Shown here piece by piece: positions 33,768 through 44,261 of a DNA stretch of 64,000 bases. The notes beneath the pieces were generated by a model, which was not told where the DNA came from, did not search any database, and was given only the letters and a program-made list of their open reading frames with translations. Within the stretch, counting starts at the first letter, position 1; each line of letters opens with the position of its first letter. The DNA comes from Romanomermis culicivorax (taxonomy: Eukaryota > Nematoda > Enoplea > Mermithida > Mermithidae): contig CAWUHX010000136.1 in NCBI GenBank assembly GCA_963922205.1, positions 558,001-622,000 on the forward strand, written 5' to 3'. A program made the position numbers and the translations under genes.

Positions 33768-34386
33768 TCATTCTTCGTCATTGTTGTCAGACGACATCCA
33801 CTCCTTGCCCGGGAAGTCGATGACCAGGCCCCCGCATTGGTGGACTTTGCGAAGAATGCCAATCTTCGGGGACCGCAGGGCGGTAGCTGTGGGGAAGGGC
33901 GATGCCTCGATGAAGCTGACATAGTCATTGACTGTGCGCAACGTCTCTCCAAAGGAGTCGGTGAACATGGTTGACGGTTTCGCGGCAGCCACTGATTGCT
34001 GACAGCAATTGCCGCCAGCTTTTGGGCTCCTGTCGTCGTTGTTGATGGTAGCACGGCTACAACTGCTGTGGGCTGCGCATTGCGAGTCCCCTGTTCCACA
34101 GCATGGCAGATGGCGTCCACTGCCAGAAACGATGGTTCACCTTCCAACAGGATCTTGTCCACCAGAGTGGTGCCAATAGTTTGGTCGGCTATAAACTCCA
34201 GTGCTCGTATAGCGACCTCGGGCCCCAATATCCGCACGGCTGCTGGCAATGAAAGCACCATGCCGGCTGCTGTAAGCGCCTCAACCTCAAACGGCTCGTT
34301 GAGTAGCTCCCAAGGGAGGTGCAGATACTTCTTGGCCAAATCCGTTGACCAAACTGCCTGCATCACATGGGTGATGGATGAGGAAT
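33768..34386 (-). pseudogene. Element B ORF X remnant
   Basis: Shares with element A ORF X an N-terminal block ([39 protein letters not shown]) and a C-terminal block (SPKIGILRKVHQCGGLVIDF, then an acidic end SSDNNDEE). The middle is diverged and shifted in frame. It follows a predicted 86-nt intron (34387-34472). Confidence 0.75.
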
Positions 34387-34472
34387 CTGTAAATTAGAGA
34401 TCATTAAAGCTGGTGACTTATAAGGATATCTGATTTTCAGACCTGAAATGTCAGAAAAAGAAGGCAGTATAC
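34387..34472 (-). other. Element B predicted 86-nt intron between gag and X
   Basis: Minus-strand donor CTAG|GTATACTGCC and acceptor CTCTAATTTACAG|ATTCC. Its length, donor and codon phase equal those of the intron in element A despite strong divergence of the intron body. Confidence 0.65.
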
Positions 34473-36177
34473 CTAGCAGATTCATTGATTCCATTTGACT
34501 GATGACCTCCAGCGCAGAGTCAGTAAGAATTCTGGAGGGCAGTCCCTGGGCAGCAAAATGGGCCGGAGACGCCGGTGTACCTTCCGTCCGTCAATATGAC
34601 GTGACCACGCTGACATGGCCAGTCGTTTTCGGCGCTGTTGACGTGTTTAAATTGACCGGGGTCACGTATTTCTGTGGCAGCGGGGGCAAGGCAGGCGACG
34701 GTGCCGGTGCCGAAACCACTGCGGCAGCTAAAAATCTAACACTGATTACGCAGACAGGATAACACAGTTGTGAAGGATCTGCCAGGTGTTCAGCCAGAAC
34801 TTCATCATCCAGATCAAAAAGATCTGGGTGATGAAGACCCTCAGTAGCCCTTACGGCATTATTTTGCCTTGGGTGTGGCTGATATTGGTTTCCCATCCCG
34901 TTGGGAGGTGGATTAGCATATCCCCGAAAATTACCACTTGTCCCCAGAGGAGAGTAACCAGAATTTCCTAAGTTAGTCTCACCAGGCATTGTCAGGTTCG
35001 GATGTGGGCAGGCCATGGCCCTGTGCACTCTTATTTGTCGACAATGGGCACAGGGTCTGTCACATTGGTCAGTCGGGTGCACCCTCATTCGACAAAAATA
35101 GCAACAGCTGGCACCCGTGGCGGTGGCGTTGCTAGGACCAGCGTTGTTGGGATGTTGGGCCTGGCAACTGGCGTCGTTGTGGGTGCAACATCCAGGATAG
35201 GAGCATATCTGTAAATGTGCACCTGACAGGCCGTCACCAGCATTTTGGATGTGCGCTGATGGCGTCGTTGATGGTGTTGGATACCTCGGAGGTGGCGCCA
35301 TTTGCTGAGCCATAAGTCCCCCAATATGGGCCATCAGGCGGGCCATCTCAGATTGTAGACGTCGAATCTTGTCGGACAGCATTGCCTACAGACGTTGAGT
35401 GTTGCTCCTCTGATTCGACATTGACCTGACATTGTTGGTGGTCTTTTGTTCTGAAGAGAAAACAGCATTAGATGGGGCAGTATACCTAATCTCATCCCGA
35501 AAAATCTGTGATTCTGCTTAACAGGCTGCTTTAAGGGTCTCTTCAAGAGTTGTAAACTCCCCGAACTTAATACTATCTCGGAGGACTGGTTTCAGCCCTC
35601 TCAGAAAGATAGGTTTAATAGTCGAATCTCTGACGTTAGTGGCGAGATCCGGATAAGCCACCCTGGATAGTCTCTTAAGGTGCTCAAGGTAAACTATCAC
35701 AGACTCAGTTAGCTTCTACAGGTGATCTTTGATCAACTGCTGATGCAGATCTGAGTCACGCCCTACCGGAAAGTCTCTCCCTAGAAAAGCTGTAAACTCT
35801 TCATAGCGGGTTGGCTGTGGAGTACCACTGCTAAAGTCCTGGTAGGATGCTAGAGCAGGACCTGTTGGGCAAGACTCCAGAAACACGATTTTATATGCAT
35901 GATCCGCTTCAGTTACGCCTTGAAGGGTGAAGAAACAGGTCAAGTGAGATATAAAATCCATTATAGACTCACCAAAAGCACCCGAAAAGGCAGGAGGGGC
36001 TATGAAGCTGGACACAGGAGGGTGCCTCCTGCCATTCATGGCCTCCAACTTTTGGTTGAGCAGTCCAAGGGCATTCTCAAATGCAGCCTGGACCTTATTC
36101 ACAATCTGTGAAGGTAGGTCAACTTCTGATTTCATAGTTGAGGGTTTGTCTTCCTGTAAGGTGGCTAAGACTGACAA
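34473..36177 (-). pseudogene. Element B gag (broken)
   Basis: A capsid-like retrotransposon gag region (AFGESIMDFISHLTCFFTLQ; YLEHLKRLSRVAYPDL; IFLRGLKPVLRD) and two zinc knuckles (CYFCRMRVHPTDQC; CAHCRQIRVHRAMAC), interrupted by stops near 35716 and 35518 and by frameshifts. Confidence 0.85.
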
Positions 36178-36199
36178 TCGAGCCTGTGAAGCTATCCCA

Positions 36200-37557
36200 T
36201 CAAACTGAATAGAGAGAGGCTCACTTGTCTGTCTAAACTTAGTACTAAGACGACAGGAACATCTAGGTGTCTCTGTTTTGTGAAAATAAGGTAAGTGTTA
36301 CTCTTGTGGTCTTCCGGCAAAGAATCGCGGAAATTACGAGATCGTTTATGCGACTGCATTTTTGAGGCTTTAACGCTTGTTCTTTACAGTAACTAGCGAC
36401 CACCCAACAATAGAGCTAGAAAAGAACAAAGTTTTAGCGCCCAGGACGGCCAGAAAAGTAGGCTGACACAGAAGGAAATTTATCTGGTCACATATGTACT
36501 CAGAGATGTGACCCGTGGGAGAAAAAGAAGGGGAAATATACGTCCCAACTTAGAGAGAAAAATGGGGCTAGGCCCAGTTAATTTGAAACTAAATGAATAA
36601 GGTTTGAACGAAATGGTGGTTTCCCAACCGAAAAGAAGAGGGACAAGGGAGGGCTCGTGATTACAGATAATACCACTCAAAAGGGATTTTATTTGGAAGT
36701 TAAGTCTGTTTTACTAGTTTACAAAACCTTGGATTTTGGAGAACTCATAACCGACAAAGTCCTACTCACCAAGAGTAGCGCGTGAAGTAGCTTAAGATGT
36801 AATAAGTAAAGGGGGGCAACTTAAAATAAATTTAGTGGGCCTAAATAGATAGGGACAAAATTAGTTTACACACCAGATTACGCAAAGGGGATACGCTATT
36901 ACACAATCAGCCTTACTCACTAACAATACATGGCATTGTTGTTGCTGACATCAAGGACTGGAACCGGTATACCAACCAGTCCTAGTGCAACAACACCAAC
37001 CTCTGCTGTTGCAGACGTCTAAGAGACGGTGCTGTAAGGTCACCATCCTGCAATAACAACATGTCATGTTGCTATTGCTGACATCAGACCTAGAGCTGGA
37101 GGGCCACCCATGCCTTAAAGCAACAGCAAGGGATGCAGCTGTTGCAGATGCAGGGGAAGGATGCAGCAAACCAGCAACCCCTGAATGGCTACATGTTATG
37201 CGGCCGTTTCTGATGTCAGAGGCATAACCCGGAGAATCATGTACCTCAATGCAACAGCAGCATGTGAGTCAGTTGCAGACGTCAGTGGGTAGGGTCACTA
37301 GGACACACCACCTCATAACAACAACAAGGTATGTTATTGTAGCTGACGTCAGTGGCGATGATTTGTGAAATCATCACCATGTGCAACAACCCACAGAGAC
37401 AGAAGATAAGGAAGACCGTAAAGTAGGTGGACAAAATAATAATAATGACCTACTGAAGGGTTGCCAACTATGAAGTATGTGTGACCGGTAAAAAAAATCG
37501 TTTTTTTTAAATTAGGAATGTTTGGTTTAGTAGAAAGGAAAAGGAGAAAGTTTATTT
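36200..37557 (-). other. Element B leader (gag-proximal part), with GACGTCA-type repeats
   Basis: Non-coding. At 36920-37400 it has repeats of TTGC(T/A)GAC(G/A)TCA with TGACGTCA at 37344-37351 and AGACGTCA at 37277-37284, like the larger array in element A's leader. Interrupted at 37557 by element A. Confidence 0.7.
37554..37557. repeat. Target-site duplication of element A, left copy (ATTT)
   Basis: ATTT directly precedes the left TGTCACATTC LTR end. The same four bases follow the right LTR. Confidence 0.75.
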
Positions 37558-38973
37558 TGTCACATTCTACGGCATGTCACGTGTATGACATGTTGGACTT
37601 GGGAGAGCTGGGGAGGTTTGGGTATCTCATCAGGTAATACCGTGTTTTAGACGTCACATTGATGGTGAACCATATCAGATTGATCCTATTACAGTGAGTA
37701 ATAGGCTGTGACTCCTGATGGATACTGGCATTTTCCCCAGGCTTCCCAAGTTGCCGTTGGGGCCTAACCTGGCAAATGGTGGCTATAGAGAGGTCTATAG
37801 TTGGTTCTCTGGTGTTGTCCTTGGGGTCTTGCTGTAGGGTAATGGACAACGCTGCCAGGCTAGGTGCGACAATCCCCGAGTCCTACTCAGTAAGAGTGGG
37901 GACAGGGTCACCGGTGAAATGACCTAATTTGTGGGACCCGATTATGAACCAGACAGCCCCTTTTTTTAGCCCGAGCCTGAGAGGTGGAGGCCCTACTTAT
38001 CTGTGGACCTGGGAAACCGACTTAGGAAGGATTTCCCAACAAATACCCCACAAATAACAATAATCCCCTGAGAAGACTCACCTAGTCCTGTTTCTCAAGC
38101 GATTCGACGAAAACGGGCGGCAAGTCCCTGGATACTTTCGGTCTTCTGGCACTGGGGCGGGGATGCGATCCACAAACGTCCTAGCGGCGAGCGGGAGGCG
38201 ATTCTCCAACGTTTTCTTCACGAACCAGGGGCGGTCGGACACCTGGCACTGATGGGCAGCGGGTACTGTAGGCGGTAAGCGGCAGACGCAGTGAACAAGG
38301 GTAAATTTATGCAAATTTATTGGTAATAAGGCGGCGGATGCACAGGTGTATAATAAAATATGCAAATTGACAAGAAGGCGGCGGACACGGAGTTACAACC
38401 TGACGAGAGCTTGGTGAACCCAAGAATGAGCCAAAAACTAATAGAAACATGTCCTTTTAAGGACATGTTTGGCTACAGCTGCAGCTTGGGCGGAGTTTCT
38501 CGGCACTCAAGCTAACTTCTGCAGCTAGACGCGATGCAGAAGATGCCTATGAGCACATAGACATTTTTTCGTTCACATGCGTTTAGCACTGAGGCCGGCT
38601 GCAGTGCCTATGCTAAGCATATGAACGTCTTTAGCTAAAACTTCTTAGCTAGTCGTTTTTGCGTAACAAAAACGACGCTAATTTTGATGATAAGAGGTGC
38701 ATGGAGTGCACCAAAAATAGCCATGTGCTCGTGGAGCACGACTGGCGGAAGTTTTTAGCTAAAGGGCCTACTGTAGTCCGCGTTTGTAAAGAAATAAAAA
38801 TACAACAAAACGAAACATAGAAATGCATGAAAAATATAAAACGAACATAAAATGCATGTGTAAAAATAAAATAAACAAAAGCATGATCGAGTAATAAACG
38901 AAACATGAAAAAATAACAAAATGTCGGCATGATCGGAATCACGTGACGTTGGAGAATTGAGCGGCACGTGACA
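37558..38973 (-). repeat. Element A 3' LTR
   Basis: 1,416 bp, starting TGTCACATTC and ending GGCACGTGACA. It differs from the other LTR at about 18 positions noticed by eye and has the same length. CACGTG E-box palindromes lie near both ends (GGCATGTCACGTGTATGACA; ATCACGTGACG and GGCACGTGACA). Confidence 0.95.
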
Positions 38974-39530
38974 CGGCGGTCCTTCGAAAAAGGGCGTCCT
39001 CGTCCTTGCAGTGATTAGTAGTGAGGTTTGTGCGGCGCGTCCGTGGTCGTAGGTCGTTCCAAAGTGTGACGGCGGGTGGTCGAATAGGTCCGTTGGGTTG
39101 TCGGCGGATGGAGCCTTCTTTGATCGTAATTCGCTCGACAGTATGGTAACCGGAAATTGTTGATGCGTGAAGTTGCAGACATTGAATATCCTGTGCGAAA
39201 GTCTAGAACACAGAAACGAAAAAATTTTCAGAGCAAGATGTAGGCTATCGCAGCGGATGCGCCCAGTGAGGTACAGATTGTCGGGTTATCGCAGAGGATG
39301 CACCCAGTGAGGTACAGATTGTCGGGTTATCGCGGAGGATGCACCCAGTGAAGTGTAGGCTATCGCGTGAGGATGCGCCTAAGGCGTGACGCTTTGGTTG
39401 CTGGACATTCTCTTCTATCCACTAAGATCCAGCATGGACAAGAGTGGATACTTCGTGAGGGGCATGGCGGTCCTTCGAAAAAGGACGTCCTCGTCCGTAA
39501 GCGGGGACAATGAAGAGAATGCATCTTGAA
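38974..39530 (-). other. Element A region between integrase stop and 3' LTR, with direct and tandem repeats
   Basis: Non-coding. GGCGGTCCTTCGAAAAAGG(G/A)CGTCCTCGTCC occurs next to the LTR (about 38975) and again at about 39467. Three copies of an about 42-bp unit (GTGAGGTACAGATTGTCGGG, TTATCGCAGAGGATGCACCC) lie at 39238-39380. No clean polypurine tract borders the LTR. Confidence 0.75.
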
Positions 39531-40901
39531 TTAAGGGTTGGGGACCTCTGCATCAAGATGTGGGTCAATCAAATTCGGTGTAAAGTCCCGGCTCATTGAA
39601 GGATACAATAAGGGTGCCGAATCTGTTGCTGGTGAAGTGGGAGGTGTATCCTCTGCTTCACTCGGTGGTTCAGGGGACACGTAAAGTCGAAGCTGGTTGA
39701 CATGTACAGTGTCTTCCTGATCCGTCTCGAGACGAAGTGTGACATTGGGGTATGCCACACCTGTTACAAGGTAGGGCCCATTGTAGATGGGCAGCAATTT
39801 AGGAGTGAGTCCACGTTTGCTGGAGGTGCGCAGTTTGAGCACCCAATCGCCTACTGTGTACGAGACATCATTTGCCTTCCGGTCGTACGACCGTGCATAG
39901 GCCTCCTGTGCTTTCTCAATCCGACTCTGGATTAAGGTTAACGCATTCGTGAAATGACGTTTGACCTCCATATCATATGAGGAAACATTAATGATATGGG
40001 CCGGAGGGTTGAATGAGAGCGCGGCATCAACAGGGAGCATGGGTGTGCGACCGTACATGAGTTCAAAAGGCGAGTACCCTGTTGACTCATTCATGCTGAT
40101 ATTGACGGCAAACACAGCGTATGGTAGGTGTTCATCCCAATCGGTATGTCCTTGATGAACATACATACGTAGCCGTGTGGCTAGCGTCTGATTAGCTCTT
40201 TCCACCTCGCCGTTGGTCATCGGATGATAGGCGGTAGAGTGGATCTTCTTCGTTGCGCAGATCGCAGTGATCTCAGTCATCAGTTTTGATGTGAAATCAG
40301 TGCCACGATCTGACTGAAGAATCTGCGGTGCCCCATGCCGGCAGACAATTTGCGTTACAAACAGTCGGGCTATGGTGTGCGCAGTGATGTCCGGAGTAGC
40401 AAAAGCCTCGACCCATTTCGTAAAGTAATCGATGAAGACTACGATGAAACGGTTGCCAGCTTCGCTAGTGGTCATTGGTCCCATACAGTCGACACCTACC
40501 CGATGAAACGGTCCTGTGATGGTGACAGGTTTCAGGGTCGCAGTGGTTTTCTGTCGAGCGGGCTTATTCTGTTGGCAAAGATCACACCGCTGACAGAAGG
40601 ACTTGACTTCCCGACTGAGGGAAGGCCAGTGGTATCTGCGAGCAATGAGCCGCGCAGTACGTTTAGCACCAAAGTGTCCAGCTAAGATGTCATCATGATG
40701 AGCCCGGATAATGGTAGTAACCATGGATCTGGGTATAACAATCTTATTGGACTCGCCTGTCCATTTCTGAAGAACATTATCCAACAGATGGTAGCCTCGC
40801 ACATCATTCTGGTCGCCCAGAGGCTTAAGAGAGCGAATGATGTCGGCTAACTCTGGATCCTCCAGCTGAGCAGCGAAAAGGTCGGGGTGCTGCGCACCAA
40901 C
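39531..40901 (-). CDS. Element A integrase
   Basis: Retroviral-type integrase that would join the cDNA to host DNA in the nucleus. First ATG at 40802; the frame is open back to the TAG at 40902-40904. Seen: zinc-binding N-terminus (H...HFGAKRTARLIARRYHWPSL ... CQRCDLC), catalytic triad in VGVDCMGPM, LQSDRGTDF and NGEVERANQ (D, D, E), then a C-terminal GPY/F-type motif (LLPIYNGPYLVTG) and an acidic Pro/Ser-rich tail. It is in the same frame as the upstream RNase H but separated by TAA and TAG. How it is expressed is unclear: readthrough, reinitiation or splicing. No chromodomain is seen. Confidence 0.93.
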   Translation of the reverse strand, partial: VGAQHPDLFAAQLEDPELADIIRSLKPLGDQNDVRGYHLLDNVLQKWTGESNKIVIPRSMVTTIIRAHHDDILAGHFGAKRTARLIARRYHWPSLSREVKSFCQRCDLCQQNKPARQKTTATLKPVTITGPFHRVGVDCMGPMTTSEAGNRFIVVFIDYFTKWVEAFATPDITAHTIARLFVTQIVCRHGAPQILQSDRGTDFTSKLMTEITAICATKKIHSTAYHPMTNGEVERANQTLATRLRMYVHQGHTDWDEHLPYAVFAVNISMNESTGYSPFELMYGRTPMLPVDAALSFNPPAHIINVSSYDMEVKRHFTNALTLIQSRIEKAQEAYARSYDRKANDVSYTVGDWVLKLRTSSKRGLTPKLLPIYNGPYLVTGVAYPNVTLRLETDQEDTVHVNQLRLYVSPEPPSEAEDTPPTSPATDSAPLLYPSMSRDFTPNLIDPHLDAEVPNP

Positions 40902-40916
40902 CTATATCTCGGCTTA
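40902..40916 (-). other. In-frame TAA and TAG between RNase H and integrase
   Basis: Reading down the pol frame the codons are TCT TAA GCC GAG ATA TAG, after which the frame stays open into integrase. Element B has TAT at the TAA site but a TAG at nearly the same place. These are either lesions or a recoding/termination point. Confidence 0.8.
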
Positions 40917-43900
40917 AGACTCTGATCGTACCGGGCGCTCCGCGCCAACAGTGATCGGTGCTGAATTACTTGAACGCGCTAGGTGCTGCACACCATCGGT
41001 CAAGGTTCTTGATCTCGCCAGGTGCTGCGCACCATCGGTGATCATCATAACATGCTCCTCAGGTCTGTAGAGGGGAGTTTCATCGATACTCTGACCGGTG
41101 AGGGAGTTAGGATCCGGCAGGCGTGATAATGCATCAGCATTACCATTAGACTGACCTTTTCGCGGCCAAATTGTCAGTTTGAATTCAGCGAGCACGAGTC
41201 CCCACCGAGCGATCCGAGCAGAGGAGTTAGGCTTCTCCAACACTGCTTTGACCGCCGTATGGTCAGTCTGAACGACCACCTCGTGCTGGAAGAGGTATGG
41301 TCGAAAGTGCTTGACGAAATGGACAACAGCGAGAGTTTCCAGTTCTGTAATGGAATAGTTTTTCTCGGCCGCTGTTAACCCTCGGCTGGCGTACGCGACA
41401 GGATGGTCGTATCCATGTTTGTCTAACTGGCTGAGAACCGCTCCTATCCCCGAAATACTTGCATCAGTTTGAAGGATAGAGGATTTCGAAAAGTCCGGAT
41501 GGCGCAGGATAGGAGGGTTGGTCAGCAGGCGGCGGAGTTCATCGAACGCCTCCTGCTGAGATTTTGACCACTGGAAAGTAGTTTCCTTCCGTAAGAGCTT
41601 GGTGAGTGGCTCGCTGAGCCGGGCACAACCAGGGATGAAACGCCTGTAATAAGACACAAGGCCTAGGAAGGACTTGATGTCTTTGGCGTTTTGTGGAATG
41701 GGTAGGTTTTGGACGGCGGCCAGCTTGGCTTGGTCAGGTTCTAGGCCGCTCTGTGAGATGCGATAGCCTAGGTACTTTACCTCTGAGTGCGCGAATTTGC
41801 ACTTGCTCAGTCTGAGCTTCATTCCACCCCGGCGAAGACGGGCGAACACATCTGCCAGGCGCTCAAGCATTTGGGTGTGAGAGTTCCCGAACACCAAAAT
41901 GTCATCGAGATAGGTCAGAACCGTGCGCCATTGGATACCAGTAAGGAGGAGGTCCATAAGGCGTTGAAATGTCCCTGGCGCGTTGCACAAACCGAAAGGC
42001 AAATAATTGAATTCGTAAAGTCCAATAGGCGTATTAAATGCCGTCTTTTCCTTATCCGCCTCGGCAATCGGGATTGACCAATAAGCGTTAGCTTGGTCAA
42101 GGGTAGTGAAATACTTCATACCCTTGAGTGTGTCAAGGATGTCATCTATCCGTGGGAGTGGGTAGACATCCTTCTTCGTGACCTCGTTAAGACCATGAAA
42201 GTCAACACACATATGGTGAGAACCATTTTTCTTGCGCACCAGGACAGTATTAGTAGCCCACGGTGACGTGCTCGGCCGAATAATACCTTTCTCCTGGAGC
42301 GCCTTGACCTCTTGCATGATGAGATCCTTTTCCTTAGGTGAGGACCGGTAAGGGAAATGGCGGACTGGGCGGGCATCGCCCGTGCTGATTTCGTGCTGGA
42401 CGAGATCAGTGGAACCTGTGTCCTTTTCATCAAGAGCGTAAAGGTCAGTATATGCAACCAGCAGATCGAGTAAGGCTGCCCGGTCCTGAGGGGAGATGTC
42501 CGGTGAGATTACAGCATTGGCCTCGACCCACTGACGATCGAGGACGGTGTCTGAGTCGACCGGTGATTCCCGTGAGGGCTCACTATGCATTTGCACATGA
42601 CCGATGGTCATGTGTGGGTAGAGAACCACGGAATGAGTATTCGGGTTGACTACTTGAAGTGGTATGTGACCGTTGGTCACGCTACTCACGCTTCCAGCAA
42701 AATATACGTGTCTTTGAGATCCGGTGAGGTGCTTCGGAAAGAAGGCCACCTCAGGTACGTTCGTATAGATTGGCGGAACAGGTACAGTGAATCGTGTCAG
42801 GGAGCGAGGCTCCAGAATTACCAAGTCCTTCAGGGGCAAGGCGCCGCGGGCAGAAGGTGGGCTGTGGATGGGACCGTCACAGGGGATTCTACTTTCTTTG
42901 AACTGGAGGAAGGATTTCTCCCAGTTCAAGCTGACACAATTGAACCGGCCTAGGAAGTTTGTTCCGAGGACCAGTTCAGCTGAACAATTCTCTTGTATTT
43001 GGACCTGAATCCGTTCAGAGACATCAGCCACTGTAACCGTGATGTAGGCTGCTCCTAGCAGTGGGATCGGGGACCCATTGGCTGCGATAGGACGAGCCCT
43101 GGTTGGTGAAAGTGACAAGTTGGGCAGCTGGGCCGCTAACTTGTGGTCCAGGAGTGAGAAAACAGCTCCTGTGTCGACCAGTGCCTTTGCTTCTACCCAG
43201 TTGTTGAGGAGAACTTTGATATGGGGTGTCCGAATATCATTTGGGTAAAAAGCAGAGACCACATGACCGGAATCAGGTGTGGTGGCACCACTAGTGTGTT
43301 TGGTCTTACTGGACCGCTTTGGAATCGGCAGTCCCGTACGACGTAGTAGACCTACTAGAGCGTATCCGATGGAGGGTTCCGGGTCGTTCAGAAGGGTGGA
43401 CTCATCCTGTACCGTGAGTACCTGGTCTGAGTGGTCCCTTGGGCTCTGAGTAGCTCCTAGTGATTCAATCTCGGTGTCGGATAGCGGTGGCGCGTTTGGC
43501 ACGGGTGATGCCGGAGCATCTAAATCACTTGGCTCACGGTATCGGCCTTTCTCTAGCGTGACTGGAGAGTTTCCAGGCGGAGGTCGAGGGCAACCTGACC
43601 CGTGCAAGGTCGACAAATGACGACTTGCCCGTCTAGAAGAGGCCCGGGATCCCCTGGTTGACCCACGTGATGAGGCAATTGAGGAGGCCCGTGAGTGTGC
43701 CCAAGAGATGGACGAAGCCCTGGACCGCGATCGTGATCCCGACCTGTGTGAGTTTCGCGAGAGAGCACAGGTGTTCTCCCACCAGGGGTCGATCTGGTCA
43801 ATCTCCGGCGTGGTCAGCAGGAGGGGTAATTCTACCGCGTCCAGCCGACAAACATTACGTTGGTAGTCAAACATAATGTTCTTGAACTGTTCTAAGAAGT

Positions 43901-44261
43901 CCAGTCCGAGTATGAGGTCAACAGGTGCCCAGAACGGAGACGTGGTCTTGCAGACATGGAGATGTATATCGATCTGTGTGTTCGGCTGGCGGTTTCCGGG
44001 CAACATGATTTCATATGGTCCCGAAAGGATGGTATGAATGGCTTTACCATTGATGCTCATCAATGGGTTAAAGTCGTGATGTTGCTGGAACCCCATGACC
44101 GCCTTCGGACTTTCTTTAGCCAAGGCCTTATGAAGACGTTGGCTAATGATAGTGCGGGGGCAACCCGTGTCAAGGAAAGCAGGAGTTTCCTTGGTATCCA
44201 GCAGCACGACGAAACACGGTGTGATTCGGTCAAGCTGGGAGGGCACATCATTTTGCACGTA
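40914..44261 (-). CDS. Element A pol (left copy): protease 1, SR linker, protease 2, reverse transcriptase, RNase H
   Basis: C-terminal part of a 2,464-codon open frame, in frame with gag and env. Protease 1: [12 protein letters not shown] (DTG at 44163-44171) and [12 protein letters not shown] linker rich in Arg/Ser (43770-43600). Protease 2: [13 protein letters not shown] (DTG at 43167-43175) and [13 protein letters not shown] (about 42330-41740): [44 protein letters not shown], and YLDD (41901-41912). RNase H (about 41465-41100): [40 protein letters not shown]. All catalytic motifs look intact. Two retropepsins in one pol are not usual. Protease 2 is next to RT as in ordinary Ty3/gypsy elements, so protease 1 is the extra one. 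Confidence 0.92.
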   Translation of the reverse strand, partial: YVQNDVPSQLDRITPCFVVLLDTKETPAFLDTGCPRTIISQRLHKALAKESPKAVMGFQQHHDFNPLMSINGKAIHTILSGPYEIMLPGNRQPNTQIDIHLHVCKTTSPFWAPVDLILGLDFLEQFKNIMFDYQRNVCRLDAVELPLLLTTPEIDQIDPWWENTCALSRNSHRSGSRSRSRASSISWAHSRASSIASSRGSTRGSRASSRRASRHLSTLHGSGCPRPPPGNSPVTLEKGRYREPSDLDAPASPVPNAPPLSDTEIESLGATQSPRDHSDQVLTVQDESTLLNDPEPSIGYALVGLLRRTGLPIPKRSSKTKHTSGATTPDSGHVVSAFYPNDIRTPHIKVLLNNWVEAKALVDTGAVFSLLDHKLAAQLPNLSLSPTRARPIAANGSPIPLLGAAYITVTVADVSERIQVQIQENCSAELVLGTNFLGRFNCVSLNWEKSFLQFKESRIPCDGPIHSPPSARGALPLKDLVILEPRSLTRFTVPVPPIYTNVPEVAFFPKHLTGSQRHVYFAGSVSSVTNGHIPLQVVNPNTHSVVLYPHMTIGHVQMHSEPSRESPVDSDTVLDRQWVEANAVISPDISPQDRAALLDLLVAYTDLYALDEKDTGSTDLVQHEISTGDARPVRHFPYRSSPKEKDLIMQEVKALQEKGIIRPSTSPWATNTVLVRKKNGSHHMCVDFHGLNEVTKKDVYPLPRIDDILDTLKGMKYFTTLDQANAYWSIPIAEADKEKTAFNTPIGLYEFNYLPFGLCNAPGTFQRLMDLLLTGIQWRTVLTYLDDILVFGNSHTQMLERLADVFARLRRGGMKLRLSKCKFAHSEVKYLGYRISQSGLEPDQAKLAAVQNLPIPQNAKDIKSFLGLVSYYRRFIPGCARLSEPLTKLLRKETTFQWSKSQQEAFDELRRLLTNPPILRHPDFSKSSILQTDASISGIGAVLSQLDKHGYDHPVAYASRGLTAAEKNYSITELETLAVVHFVKHFRPYLFQHEVVVQTDHTAVKAVLEKPNSSARIARWGLVLAEFKLTIWPRKGQSNGNADALSRLPDPNSLTGQSIDETPLYRPEEHVMMITDGAQHLARSRTLTDGVQHLARSSNSAPITVGAERPVRSES

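Larger units (their letters stand above)
28374..37557 (-). mobile_element. Element B: degenerate Ty3/gypsy-class LTR retroelement, left part (3' LTR to leader)
   Basis: An older relative of element A, in the same orientation and order (right to left: leader, gag, X, env, protease, RT, RNase H, integrase, LTR). It has many stops and frameshifts. Compared with A it has at least two internal deletions: one from the env stalk/TM into the start of protease 1 (join at about 32470), and one removing protease 2 and the first half of RT (join at about 31727). Element A is inserted in its leader at 37557/60108, and B continues to about 61200. No 5' LTR copy is seen at the right end. Confidence 0.85.

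Noticed and set aside
37577-38942. Short open frames inside the LTRs (90-97 codons, repeated at 58707-60072)
   Set aside because: Identical or near-identical only because the LTRs are duplicates. No recognisable protein.
42146-42457. Minus-strand frames such as 42146-42457 and 47351-47866 in element A
   Set aside because: Shadow frames of the gag and pol coding sequence; the catalytic and zinc motifs are in the long frame.
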